Assembly (NCBI GenBank): GCA_019359595.1
Contig: JAHHGZ010000014.1
Span: forward strand, 100,337-164,336
Direction of reading: 5' to 3'
Source: Cyanomargarita calcarea GSE-NOS-MK-12-04C
GTDB taxonomy: Bacteria > Cyanobacteriota > Cyanobacteriia > Cyanobacteriales > Nostocaceae
DNA: 64,000 nucleotides
Positions within the stretch are counted from its first letter, which is position 1; each line of letters begins with the position of its first letter. The translations under genes and the position numbers were made by a program. The notes below the pieces were generated by a model, which was given only the letters and a program-made list of their open reading frames with translations, was not told where the DNA came from and ran no database searches. Of the stretch, positions 16,957-25,443 are shown one piece after another.

Positions 16957-18306
16957 CTAATTATTATTCGCTAACAGCTTTTTGTAGTGATAGACGGCTC
17001 CAGCGAACGTGAATAATATCAACCAAGAGAGCAGATTTAAGCGGACATCGAAGAGGGTGACATCTGCTGTGTTGAATATAATCCAGCCCACAAAGACCAC
17101 TAAATAACTGAAGAAGGTTAATTTGTCTTCTTTTTCTACAAATTCAAACTGAAGCAAAATTTGGACACCCATAACTAATATCCACAGGAGTAGTCCACAA
17201 AATAACAAAGTTGCGGGAAGCCCAGTTTCAGCAGATAGCATCAAAAAAAAGTTGTGGGGATGACCCAACCAAATGTGCATCTTTTCTTTGTAGAGTGGTG
17301 TGAAATTGCGTAAGCCCCAGCCAGTCAAAGGACGCTGCATCGCCATAGACCAAGCAAACTTCCACTGAGTTTTTCGCATCAGAGCTATTGGTCTATCGGG
17401 ATACATTTGGTCGTTTAAGCGTGCCCAAAAGAAGGCTGGAACGAATTTGCGAAATAATTCCGCAATTGGTGAGGGAGCAAAAGCAGCTAAAAGCACGCCA
17501 GTGGTAACACTTGCGACACCAGCTACAAGCAGACGCCAACCAAGTAAGAGTGCATAAGCCAAACAGGCTGCAATGGCGATCGCCCAAGCATTGCGTGAAT
17601 CAGTTAAAATCAACGCTAAGAAATTGCCAATTACCGTAACGGTTAGGAAGAGGAGGGGGAGTGGGGGAGATGACGCAGTGAAATTTCCCTGTGGCAGTGT
17701 CTCCCTGTCCCCTTGTCTTCTAAATAGCTGGTAAGTTTCCAGCCACAACCCCAAGTTGAGGATGAAAACGATTACCAGATAACCAGCTAAGGTGTTCGCG
17801 TACATGAAGTTTGAAGACATCCGACCAAGGGGATTCCCTCCAGGTGCGATCGTCCAATCCAAAACTATCCATAAAATTTGTAAGTGTAAATTCCAGCCCA
17901 AAAACATTTGTCCCAAGCCCATAACTACCACTGGTAGGGAAGTTATAGCCAAAATCCAAGATACTTGCCGCAATTGTGCTGTTGTTTGAATCAGAGTCGT
18001 GAAAGCAGCAAAACCTAAGAGAAAAGGTAACAAATTAAATAAGCCAAGGAATGCTGCTGTTTTGTCATAGGCAAAAGCTGCACTAATTATGAATAACAGG
18101 CTCAAAAGAGCAAATCCTTGGGTTAAAGGACGAAGGATAATTGCGCGGTATTGTTGCAGCCAAGTTACAACCGATGCCACAATTAAACTTACAGCGCCTA
18201 AAGCCGGACTCAATGGAAAGATCAGAATCCCAATTTGAGCGCAATTCCAGGCAAATTGTAATTTAGGATTGGAATGAAAAAAACCTGTTTTCAAGCTGGC
18301 TCCCAA
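16957..18306 (-). CDS. O-antigen ligase/polymerase-like membrane protein (Wzy_C)
   Basis: This polytopic protein of up to 449 residues has about ten hydrophobic segments. A large external loop (about 290-345) ends in the conserved block GHPHNFFLMLSAETGLPA (about 344), typical of the WaaL/Wzy_C family that joins or polymerises glycans on undecaprenyl lipid at the periplasmic face. Cyanobacterial IctB proteins share the fold, but I see no reason to call it a bicarbonate transporter. No ATG is near the N-terminus; the TTG at 18306 overlaps the upstream gene's stop by 16 bp, pointing to translational coupling. Confidence 0.8.
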   Translation of the reverse strand: MGASLKTGFFHSNPKLQFAWNCAQIGILIFPLSPALGAVSLIVASVVTWLQQYRAIILRPLTQGFALLSLLFIISAAFAYDKTAAFLGLFNLLPFLLGFAAFTTLIQTTAQLRQVSWILAITSLPVVVMGLGQMFLGWNLHLQILWIVLDWTIAPGGNPLGRMSSNFMYANTLAGYLVIVFILNLGLWLETYQLFRRQGDRETLPQGNFTASSPPLPLLFLTVTVIGNFLALILTDSRNAWAIAIAACLAYALLLGWRLLVAGVASVTTGVLLAAFAPSPIAELFRKFVPAFFWARLNDQMYPDRPIALMRKTQWKFAWSMAMQRPLTGWGLRNFTPLYKEKMHIWLGHPHNFFLMLSAETGLPATLLFCGLLLWILVMGVQILLQFEFVEKEDKLTFFSYLVVFVGWIIFNTADVTLFDVRLNLLSWLILFTFAGAVYHYKKLLANNN

Positions 18307-19133
18307 GATTCAGCACGGGTAAGACGGATTTGAGCTAGTGCGAAAATAGTGGGGATAATTCGACCGTAATTAGTCGCGATCGCTCTCCACCCCAGATCGG
18401 CAAAAAACCAACCCCACATCACGGGGCCTAAAAAAGCAAACACGCCACGGACTGCCCCATAACGCGCTGCATTCACAGCCATACCCCGTTTCGCCATTTC
18501 AACTGCTACATAGCCTTGAAACTGGGTTGTAGCTACTTTACCACCTTGAATTGCAGCTTGTTGAGCTATTTGATAGCTGGCAAAATGTACTGCAAATTGA
18601 CGAGCGATTTGTTTGAGCAAAAACGGCTTGACGATGGAGGTAACAGCTAAAGCACTACCACCTTTAACCAACAATCCTAAAGGATCGCGTTGCAATGAAA
18701 GTGGCAGTGGTTCGTTGAGTTCAGATTTTGCCAATTGACGCTGTACCCTAGCACTCAATTTTTGCTTATCTTTTTCTGGCAATTTCTTCCAAACTTGTCC
18801 CAGCAGGTGTAAAAATACTTCCGCTTCTAAATCAATGGTTGTGAACCGACTAGAATAAGGAATTTTCAGATATTTACATACTTGGACAAGAGCTTGTCGG
18901 TATGTCACCTGTTTTGTGCGTCCCCGCAATACCGTCATTCCATCTGCAGCCAAAAACCGAAAGCGTTCCTCCAGTGTATCTATCCAAGCTTCACGGTCTT
19001 GGCTTTGTACTTCAATTGGTTCGGGTGTGTGAACATAATCTAGAGGATTGAACTTGCGACCAAACAGAATTGCCGTTAAATCTTGCAACTCTTCCTCAGT
19101 CGCTAAATCGAGTGCCGTCCTTAGCTCATCCAA
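18291..19133 (-). CDS. YaaW-family (UPF0174) protein
   Basis: The 280-residue protein resembles E. coli YaaW. It has an N-terminal helical part (LATEEELQDLTAILFGRKFNP), a middle LEAEVFLHLLGQVWKKLP (about 135-152), and a C-terminal half with a weakly hydrophobic Gly/Ala-rich stretch (about 215-262) that may touch the membrane. Function is unknown. The 16-bp overlap with the O-antigen-ligase-like gene suggests one transcript and perhaps a shared envelope role. The ATG at 19133 gives a Met-Asp-Glu start typical of relatives. Confidence 0.75.
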   Translation of the reverse strand: MDELRTALDLATEEELQDLTAILFGRKFNPLDYVHTPEPIEVQSQDREAWIDTLEERFRFLAADGMTVLRGRTKQVTYRQALVQVCKYLKIPYSSRFTTIDLEAEVFLHLLGQVWKKLPEKDKQKLSARVQRQLAKSELNEPLPLSLQRDPLGLLVKGGSALAVTSIVKPFLLKQIARQFAVHFASYQIAQQAAIQGGKVATTQFQGYVAVEMAKRGMAVNAARYGAVRGVFAFLGPVMWGWFFADLGWRAIATNYGRIIPTIFALAQIRLTRAESWEPA

Positions 19134-19342
19134 TTTCCCTTCCTCCCTTACTTGCTGCCTTGTCTGTACCCTATTCTACTATTAGCTTTCAGCAGCCATT
19201 CGTATTGATTCTGTCCTTTGTCCTCTGAATGCGGTTTCTTTATACTGGAATCCCATCCCCGAGAGGGTATGCGAGGAACAGAAGTGCAATTGAAAATACA
19301 TAAGTAGGCAGGCATTATTAAATATAAGATGGGCATAAGATC

Positions 19343-19407
19343 GGCGGGCAAGAAGCCCACCCCACAAGAGTTTTGTGAATCTTGTGGGGTGGGCTTCGGT
19401 GCCCGCC
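19343..19407. repeat. 65-bp palindrome (18-bp perfect core stem)
   Basis: GGCGGGC (19343-19349) pairs with GCCCGCC (19401-19407), and the 18 bases from 19352 (gaagcccaccccacaaga) pair perfectly with 19380-19397. It lies between the divergent YaaW-family and renalase-like genes, 44 bp upstream of the latter. Half-matching relatives (CTTGTGGGGT with GCCTGCC) lie near 28000, 29000 and 41100. Confidence 0.85.
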
Positions 19408-19450
19408 CAAGCCAAAAAATAGCAATCCAAAAACCAAAATCTAAAATGGT

Positions 19451-20461
19451 ATGGTCGATATTGCAGTAATTGGTGCCGGCATGGCGGGCTTAGTTTGTGC
19501 CCAGCAGTTAACTCAAGCTGGATATTCGGTGATAGTTGTGGACAAATCTCGTGGTTTGGGGGGACGAGTTGCCACCCGCCGTTTGCACGAAACTTACGCC
19601 GATCATGGAGCGTGTTATCTCAAATCTCACAACGAATTATTGCGACGTTTCGTTGAGTTATTGTGCGATCGCCATATTCTCGAAGTTTGGACGACCCCTC
19701 GCTACATTGCACCAGAGGGAATGAATGCGATCGCCAAATTTCTTGGTCGGGGTTTAGAATTTTTGTTAAATCACCGCGTGGAAACTATTACCCCAACTCC
19801 TGAAAACCAATGGCGTTTGACTTTTGAATCCAGTAACGAAAAATTAACCGCAGCATCTGTTGTTATGGCGATTCCTGCACCTCAAGCTTTGATGCTTTTG
19901 GAACCTTTGGGTGAAACTGTACTAGGTGAAGCGTTTCTGGGGAAGCTACGTTCTGTGCAATTTGACCCCACTCTCACCGTCATAGCGGGCTATCCACCTG
20001 ATTCAAAACCCCTTCCGGAATGGAAAGCACTCAATTTTGCCGATGATGCCGTTTTAGGATGGATTGGTTTGGATAGTAGCAAGCGTCCCAACCCCCAGCA
20101 ACCAGTATTTGTTGTCCATAGTAGTGCAGATTTTGCCCAACTTCATGACCAAACTCAGGATTTACACCCAATAGGAAAGCAAATATTGCAACATAGCGCT
20201 CAGTCTTTAGAGATTCCCTGGTTGGATACACCCGACTGGACGCAAGTACACCGTTGGCGCTATGCCTTTCCCCGCACTCCTTTGGCAGAAACTTTTTTAG
20301 CTGCTAGTACTGAGTTGCCTTTGGTATGTTGTGGTGATTGGTGTGGCGGCAATCTTATCGAAGGTGCGATGCTTTCGGGACTAGCCGCAGCTTCAAAAAT
20401 CAACACTCAACTGCAGTCACGGATTCTCCCAGGTAATAGTTTTCTGGATTTTCTGGCATAA
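19451..20461 (+). CDS. Renalase-like FAD-dependent oxidoreductase
   Basis: The 336-residue flavoprotein starts with an FAD-binding GAGMAGLVCAQQL (residues 8-20), then DKSRGLGGRVATRR, the segment typical of the renalase/amine-oxidase-like group. The C-terminal CGDWCGGNLIEGAMLSGLAAA (split: CGDWCGG and IEGAMLSGLAAA) completes the FAD site. Bacterial renalases oxidise mis-reduced NAD(P)H isomers; whether this protein does so is not shown. The ATG at 19451 lies 8 residues before the dinucleotide motif, as expected. It is a single gene, with a hairpin just downstream. Confidence 0.85.
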   Translation: MVDIAVIGAGMAGLVCAQQLTQAGYSVIVVDKSRGLGGRVATRRLHETYADHGACYLKSHNELLRRFVELLCDRHILEVWTTPRYIAPEGMNAIAKFLGRGLEFLLNHRVETITPTPENQWRLTFESSNEKLTAASVVMAIPAPQALMLLEPLGETVLGEAFLGKLRSVQFDPTLTVIAGYPPDSKPLPEWKALNFADDAVLGWIGLDSSKRPNPQQPVFVVHSSADFAQLHDQTQDLHPIGKQILQHSAQSLEIPWLDTPDWTQVHRWRYAFPRTPLAETFLAASTELPLVCCGDWCGGNLIEGAMLSGLAAASKINTQLQSRILPGNSFLDFLA

Positions 20462-20479
20462 ACTAGTCCCGGAACCATA

Positions 20480-20506
20480 CCCCCTTTTAGCACAACTAAA
20501 AGGGGG
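20480..20506 (+). terminator. Hairpin after the renalase-like gene
   Basis: CCCCCTTTTAG (20480-20490) and CTAAAAGGGGG (20496-20506) form an 11-bp perfect stem with a 5-nt loop, 19 bp after the stop codon. The T-run after it is poor (TGGGGTTCTT), so it may be a weak terminator or a dispersed hairpin. Confidence 0.55.
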
Positions 20507-20659
20507 TGGGGTTCTTGAGGATTTACATCATGCGAACTTGATATTACAGCCAAATTGCGATTTCAGATAGCCGATGTTACTTTGATGTGATTTAAGGGAA
20601 CTATTAAAATATAGAACGGTAAAATTCTTTATATAATAGCTGCCAAAAAAGACTTTATT

Positions 20660-21292
20660 ATGCAATCCATCACCTCTTTAGGCATTAAAACCATAGACTA
20701 TATTTCCAAAGATAGGCTGATTAGCTTACACAACCAGATGCGTCTGATCTCTCGCCTTGGGAATCAGGTAAATAATATCCTTGAAATAGGGATTTTTAAT
20801 TCCTTGCTAACAGACTTACTCAAACGAGATGGGTATAATATCACCACTGGTGATATTGACTCCAAGTTAGAGCCAGACATAATTTTGGATCTGGCAACTG
20901 ATTTTACATTACCAAATGATAAATTTGATGCAATTGTTTTGTTTCAGGTACTAGAACATTTACCTTACGAACTATCAGAAATAGCCCTTAAAAAACTCGC
21001 TGTTTGTACCAAAAAATTTTTGGTTGTTTCTCTTCCTTACTGCACGAGCTATTTAGCAATTCAAGTCAAATATTCCTTATCACCAAGACCAAGGTATTTA
21101 TCAATTAATGTGCCAAAATTTTGGAGTACAAAGCCCGTATGCGATGAGCAACACTACTGGGAAATGGGATTAAAAGGATACCCGAAAAAGCGAATTTTAA
21201 ACTCCTTTGCATCATCTGGATTAAGGGTCAAGGAAGAATTTTTAGACCCCATTCATCCATACCACTATTTCTTTGTGTTAGAAAAAATATGA
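20660..21292 (+). CDS. Class I SAM-dependent methyltransferase
   Basis: This 210-residue Rossmann methyltransferase shows motif I ILEIGIFNSLLT (about 40-51; a degenerate ExGxGxG), an acidic loop TGDIDSKLEPDIILDL (about 63-78), and FDAIVLFQVLEHLP (about 94-107) with the common LEHLP ending. It begins a + strand set with three glycosyltransferase genes, so it may methylate a sugar, although nearly 480 bp containing a MITE-like repeat separate it from the next gene. Substrate unknown. Its base composition is AT-rich, like the glycosyltransferase genes that follow. Confidence 0.75.
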   Translation: MQSITSLGIKTIDYISKDRLISLHNQMRLISRLGNQVNNILEIGIFNSLLTDLLKRDGYNITTGDIDSKLEPDIILDLATDFTLPNDKFDAIVLFQVLEHLPYELSEIALKKLAVCTKKFLVVSLPYCTSYLAIQVKYSLSPRPRYLSINVPKFWSTKPVCDEQHYWEMGLKGYPKKRILNSFASSGLRVKEEFLDPIHPYHYFFVLEKI

Positions 21293-21460
21293 TCGGCACT
21301 CACCACATTTAAATTAGATATTTAAAATTTGTTTTGTGAGAAGAAGCTCTTCCCAGCCTGCCTTCATTATGTAAGTTAAATTTGGAACAGCTTAGTCAAG
21401 TAATTATGATTAAGAATATCTCTTAATTTTTTAGAGGAGGTGTATTGTTTGTCCTAAAAT

Positions 21461-21593
21461 AAAAAGAACTAAATTCCCCCACACCCTAGAAGGGTGAGGC
21501 TATACGTACATAGGCGCTTCGCCTTCCGTAGGTAGCCCACCTGCGTGGGCAAGGAAATTGCATCTTCATGCAAAAATGGTATTAGTTCTTTTT
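21461..21593. repeat. MITE-like element (family of 44946 and 55066)
   Basis: Perfect 12-bp inverted ends AAAAAGAACTAA (21461-21472) and TTAGTTCTTTTT (21582-21593) enclose a core with CACACCCTAGAAGGGTGAGG, TATAC, AGCCCACCTGCGTGGGC and a right end CTTCATGCAAAAATGGTA. The core matches 25000-25084, 44946-45063 and 55066-55176. It occupies most of the 475-bp gap between the methyltransferase gene and the HpsE-like gene. Confidence 0.8.
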
Positions 21594-21767
21594 ATATTGA
21601 CAATAGCGATAAAGTACAAGATATGGGTTTCCGGACTGTAGTACAGATTAAGTGGGAGCATCTCAATTTAGTACTTTTTCCAAATCGGGATGCTACCGAT
21701 TAGTTTCCCAATAATTAGAAGTAATAATATAAATAAAGCACTTAAAAATAAACCTTACTAAGTTATT

Positions 21768-22733
21768 ATGTCAATTGACCTTACTGTAGCCATCCCCACT
21801 TACAACGGTGAAAGTAGTTTATCTGAAGTTATCGAACGGTTACGACATCAAACAGATGTGGAACACCTTAACTGGGAAATCATCATAGTTGATAATAATA
21901 GTAAAGATGCTACAGCAAAGCTAATTGAGGAATATCAAGAACACTGGAATCACCCCTTTGCTTTAAGATATATTTTGGAAAGCGAGCAAGGTGCAGCTTT
22001 TGCCAGGAACAGGGCAATTAAAGAAGCTAAAGGTGAAATTATTGCTTTTTTAGATGATGATAATTTACCTGCAACTAATTGGATTATAGAAGCTTATAAG
22101 TTTTTACAAAGCCATCCCAAAGCTGGGGCTTTAGCTAGTCAAATCCACGGACATTTTGAAGTACAGCCACCAGAAAATATTAAGCCAATTCTATTTTATC
22201 TAGCAATTACTGATAGAGGAACAAATGCCCATATATATGAACCAAAACATAAGGGTTTTCCACCAACCGCAGGTTTAGTTGTTCGCAGAAATGCATGGAA
22301 AGATAATGTACCTACTCGCCCATTTTTAGTCGGTAGAGTCGGTTCTTCGATGTTAGGTAGTGAAGATGCAGAGGCTTTATTTTACATTTACAAAGCTGGG
22401 TGGGAAATTTGGTACAACCCCGCAATGGAAATAGAGCATATCATCCCTGTTTGGAGATTGGAAAAAAATTACTTAATATCTCTGATGCGGGGGGTGGGTT
22501 TAGCCCGTTATCATTTGCGGATGTTATTAATTAAAACTTGGCAAAGACCTTTTGCTTTCTTTCTATACTTAGCCAACGATATCCGCAAGTTAATCGTATA
22601 TTTCTTAAAATATCAAGGAGTAATGAAAAATGATGTTCTTGTTGCTGCGGAAATGGAAAGACTTCTCGCAACTGTAATCAGTCCTTTTTACTTATGGAGA
22701 CTGAAATTTATTAAAATTATGAGAATTCACTGA
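21768..22733 (+). CDS. HpsE-like family 2 glycosyltransferase (paralogue 1)
   Basis: The 321-residue GT-A enzyme has VAIPTYNGESSLSEVIERL at the start, IVDNNSKDAT, the metal-binding FLDDDNLPATNW (DDD, about 98-104) and a C-terminal LISLMRGVGLARYHLR with two hydrophobic helices. It is similar along its whole length to the protein at 37097-38050, which fits HpsE, the hormogonium polysaccharide glycosyltransferase. It probably adds sugars to a lipid-linked or nascent glycan at the cytoplasmic membrane face. It starts a group of three glycosyltransferases with spacings of 62 and 10 bp, likely one operon. Confidence 0.85.
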   Translation: MSIDLTVAIPTYNGESSLSEVIERLRHQTDVEHLNWEIIIVDNNSKDATAKLIEEYQEHWNHPFALRYILESEQGAAFARNRAIKEAKGEIIAFLDDDNLPATNWIIEAYKFLQSHPKAGALASQIHGHFEVQPPENIKPILFYLAITDRGTNAHIYEPKHKGFPPTAGLVVRRNAWKDNVPTRPFLVGRVGSSMLGSEDAEALFYIYKAGWEIWYNPAMEIEHIIPVWRLEKNYLISLMRGVGLARYHLRMLLIKTWQRPFAFFLYLANDIRKLIVYFLKYQGVMKNDVLVAAEMERLLATVISPFYLWRLKFIKIMRIH

Positions 22734-22795
22734 GGTTCTTTGAATATAACCGAGCTTAGGATATCGATTATCTTCTGCAAGATAGTTGATATTAT

Positions 22796-23785
22796 ATGCC
22801 GAAAATATCTGTAATTATTCCAGTTTATAATGGACAAAAGACTATTAAAGCGACAATTGAATCTGTATTGCAACAAACTTTGTCTGATTTTGAATTAATC
22901 GTAATCAATGCGGATTCATCAGACTCGACATTAAATATTATTTCGCAAATAGAAGACCCACGTTTGCAGGTATTTACATATCCCAAAGCAAATGTAGCTG
23001 TTAATCGCAATCGTGGTGTTTCACACGCTATTGGGGAGTTTGTTAGCTTTTTAGATGCCGATGACCTTTGGACAACTGATAAACTAGAAGCACAATACAA
23101 AGCGTTATTAGAAAATCCTAATGCTGCGATCGCTTATAGTTTTACGGATGCAATCGATGAAAATGGTCGATTTCTACGTAAGTGCAGCCATGCCAGTTGG
23201 ACGGGTGATGTTTATTTAAAGCTCTTGTTAGATGACTTCATCGGTAGCGGTTCTAATGTCACGATCCGCAAGGATACATTTACCGAAATTAGTGGTTTTG
23301 ACGAGACACTTACGAATGCTCAGGATACAGATTTGTGGTTGCGAATAGCCGCTCAACATCATTTTGTTGCCGTCACAAAAGTGCAAATTCTATATCGTAT
23401 TTGCGGGGATTCCATGTCTTCTAATCTTTTAGGGCTGGAAAAATCAAATTTACAAATTATTGAAAGAGCATTTGCTTGCAAAAAAGCAGCACAACTACAG
23501 CATTTAAAACGATATAGCATTGCGAATCTTTATAAATATCTTAGCTACAAGTCATTGGAAGTACCATTAGATAAACGTAAAACTATAATAGTAATTAGAT
23601 ATCTCTGGCAAGTAGTCATAACAGACCCATATATATTGTTTAAACCAGTAATTTATAAAGCTTTATTAAAACTTGTGGCAATTAATATATTGCCATCAAA
23701 ACAAGCTCAAAAATTATTCAATAAATTTCCCAATTTATCGAATACAAGTACATTTTTTGGATATATAAAATCCAGCTTGGATTAA
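22796..23785 (+). CDS. Family 2 glycosyltransferase
   Basis: The 329-residue GT2 enzyme shows SVIIPVYNGQKTIKATIESV, LIVINADSSDSTL and the metal/nucleotide-sugar site FLDADDLWTTDKL (DADD, about 91-94). A later NAQDTDLWLRIA block (about 181-192) gives the catalytic acid region ED-like motif as QDTDLW. The C-terminal 90 residues are Lys-rich and amphipathic, perhaps membrane-associated. It is co-directional with the HpsE-like and GT4 genes and very AT-rich. The sugar and acceptor are unknown; a role in an extracellular polysaccharide is likely from context. Confidence 0.85.
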   Translation: MPKISVIIPVYNGQKTIKATIESVLQQTLSDFELIVINADSSDSTLNIISQIEDPRLQVFTYPKANVAVNRNRGVSHAIGEFVSFLDADDLWTTDKLEAQYKALLENPNAAIAYSFTDAIDENGRFLRKCSHASWTGDVYLKLLLDDFIGSGSNVTIRKDTFTEISGFDETLTNAQDTDLWLRIAAQHHFVAVTKVQILYRICGDSMSSNLLGLEKSNLQIIERAFACKKAAQLQHLKRYSIANLYKYLSYKSLEVPLDKRKTIIVIRYLWQVVITDPYILFKPVIYKALLKLVAINILPSKQAQKLFNKFPNLSNTSTFFGYIKSSLD

Positions 23786-23795
23786 CTTAAAAAAC

Positions 23796-24980
23796 ATGAA
23801 AATTGCTTACGCTACTGTCTATGATGTTTTAAATAAAGGCACTTGGTCAAAACATCTCCAAGGATTGTGTACGGCTGGTTCTTACATTGCAAAAAATCTA
23901 GTAGATGAAAATACTAATATTAACTATATTGGTCCACTTAAGAAAAGTTTTTCAGTATTGACCAGAACTAAGTGGAGTTTATATCGTAATGTCTTTAAAA
24001 AAGATTATTATAGCTGGGCGGAACCTCTAGTTGCGAGAAATTATGCATATCAAATTGAAACTAAATTAAATTTTGCAGACTGCGATGTAGTCTTATGTCC
24101 AGAAAATGTAATTCCCATAGCCTATCTCAAGTGCAAGCAACCAATTGTATTATGGACAGATGCAACTCTCAATTCCTTAATAAACTTTTATCGCCATCTT
24201 GATAATTTATGCGATGAAACTATTGAAAATATATATAAGCTTGAAAAGAAAGCGCTGAATAGATGCGATTTGATTATATTTACTTCGGAATGGGCTGCTA
24301 ATAACGCAATTGAAACTTATGCAATTTCTCCATCTAAAATAAAAGTTGTACCCTTTGGGGCAAATTTAGAATCTAATCGGAGTTATGAAGATATTCGCTC
24401 TTGTGTCGAGTCGAAAACTCAGAGTCCGTTTAAATTACTCTTTATGGGTGTTGATTGGGTAAGAAAAGGAGGCAGTACAGCTTTACAAATTGCCACAGAG
24501 TTAAACAATTTCGGCTTAAAAACTGAATTATTAGTAGTTGGATGTCAGCCTCCGATTAATGTAAGATTACCTGATTTTGTAAAGGTTATTGATTTTATAG
24601 ATAAGTCGAAGCCAGAAGGTTTAGACAAGATAAATAAATTGTTTGCTGAAGCGCATTTCCTAGTCTTACCAACGCTTGCAGATTGTACTCCTCACGTATT
24701 TGCTGAAGCCAATTCCTTTGGAGTTCCTTGTATATCTACAAATGTAGGTGGTATAGCAACTCTTATTCAAGATAATTTGAATGGGAGAACTTTTTCTGTT
24801 TCTGCAAGTGTTTCTGAGTATTGCGATTATATAATTTCTGTGATGACTAATTACGGCGATTATCAAAAGTTGGCACTGTCGTCTTTTGAAGAGTATCAAT
24901 CTCGTTTAAATTGGAATGTTGCTGTGAAAAATGTTAAAGAGTTAATGATGGAGTTGTGTGATACCAAATTTATTGTGTGA
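23796..24980 (+). CDS. Family 4 glycosyltransferase (GT-B)
   Basis: The 394-residue protein has a GT-B architecture. The N-terminal half contains LCPENVIPIAYLKCKQPIVLWTDAT (read as CPENVIPIAY and IVLWTDAT) and the TSEWAANNAIETY segment before the interdomain link VVPFGAN. The C-terminal donor-binding half has KLLFMGVDWVRKGGSTAL and the DCTPHVFAEANSFGVPCIST block, equivalent to the family's EX7E element with the first acid replaced by Asp in ADCTP. It follows the GT2 gene by 10 bp, so coupled translation is likely. It probably adds a hexose to the same glycan. Confidence 0.85.
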   Translation: MKIAYATVYDVLNKGTWSKHLQGLCTAGSYIAKNLVDENTNINYIGPLKKSFSVLTRTKWSLYRNVFKKDYYSWAEPLVARNYAYQIETKLNFADCDVVLCPENVIPIAYLKCKQPIVLWTDATLNSLINFYRHLDNLCDETIENIYKLEKKALNRCDLIIFTSEWAANNAIETYAISPSKIKVVPFGANLESNRSYEDIRSCVESKTQSPFKLLFMGVDWVRKGGSTALQIATELNNFGLKTELLVVGCQPPINVRLPDFVKVIDFIDKSKPEGLDKINKLFAEAHFLVLPTLADCTPHVFAEANSFGVPCISTNVGGIATLIQDNLNGRTFSVSASVSEYCDYIISVMTNYGDYQKLALSSFEEYQSRLNWNVAVKNVKELMMELCDTKFIV

Positions 24981-24999
24981 AAAAAATATTTTGTCCGTA

Positions 25000-25084
25000 A
25001 AAATAAAGCCCCTCACCCTAGAAGGGTGGGGCTATACGAACAAAGCCCACCTGCGTGGGCTAATTAGGTTCATAATATTTGGTA
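25000..25084. repeat. Partial MITE-like element
   Basis: The CCCCTCACCCTAGAAGGGTG core, GGGGCTATAC and AGCCCACCTGCGTGGGC match the family at 21461, 44946 and 55066, ending near TTCATAATATTTGGTA. It lies just after the glycosyltransferase group and its core hairpin could end transcription. Confidence 0.7.
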
Positions 25085-25100
25085 TAAGTAAGTAGATGGT

Positions 25101-25232
25101 TGTGATTGCGAGGAGGGATTGCTTCGTTCCTCGCAATGACGGAATTGCTTTGTGATTGCGAGGAGGGATTGCTTCGTTCCTCGCAATGACGGGATTGTTT
25201 TGTGATTGCGAGGAGGGATTGCTTCGTTCCTT
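25101..25232. repeat. Three tandem palindromic units, period 50 bp
   Basis: Copies begin at 25101, 25151 and 25201. Each reads TGTGATTGCGAGGAGGGATT then GCTTCGTTCCTCGCAATGAC, in which ATTGCGAGG pairs with CCTCGCAAT. The third copy is broken at its end. Relatives lie near 15880 and 29413. This lies in the 460-bp gap before htpG, which otherwise holds no gene. Confidence 0.9.
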
Positions 25233-25443
25233 GCTGCGGACAGTATTTTATTACCAGGTAGGGAAATCCGAATAAGTCTTGTGTGGCAAACAGCCCTTTA
25301 AACTAGAAGCGATCGCCTGAGATATGGATTTAAGATTCTGATTGGTATAATACCTCCTGAGAACCGGGTTAAAAGCTCGAAGTCATCGACTTGGGAGGAT
25401 TTCCCGCTATCATGTCAGATATTTGCATTGCAGATTACTAATC

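Noticed and set aside
16957..18306. IctB bicarbonate transporter annotation for the O-antigen-ligase-like protein
   Set aside because: The loop block GHPHNFFLML is that of the Wzy_C/WaaL family in general; nothing in the sequence supports bicarbonate transport.
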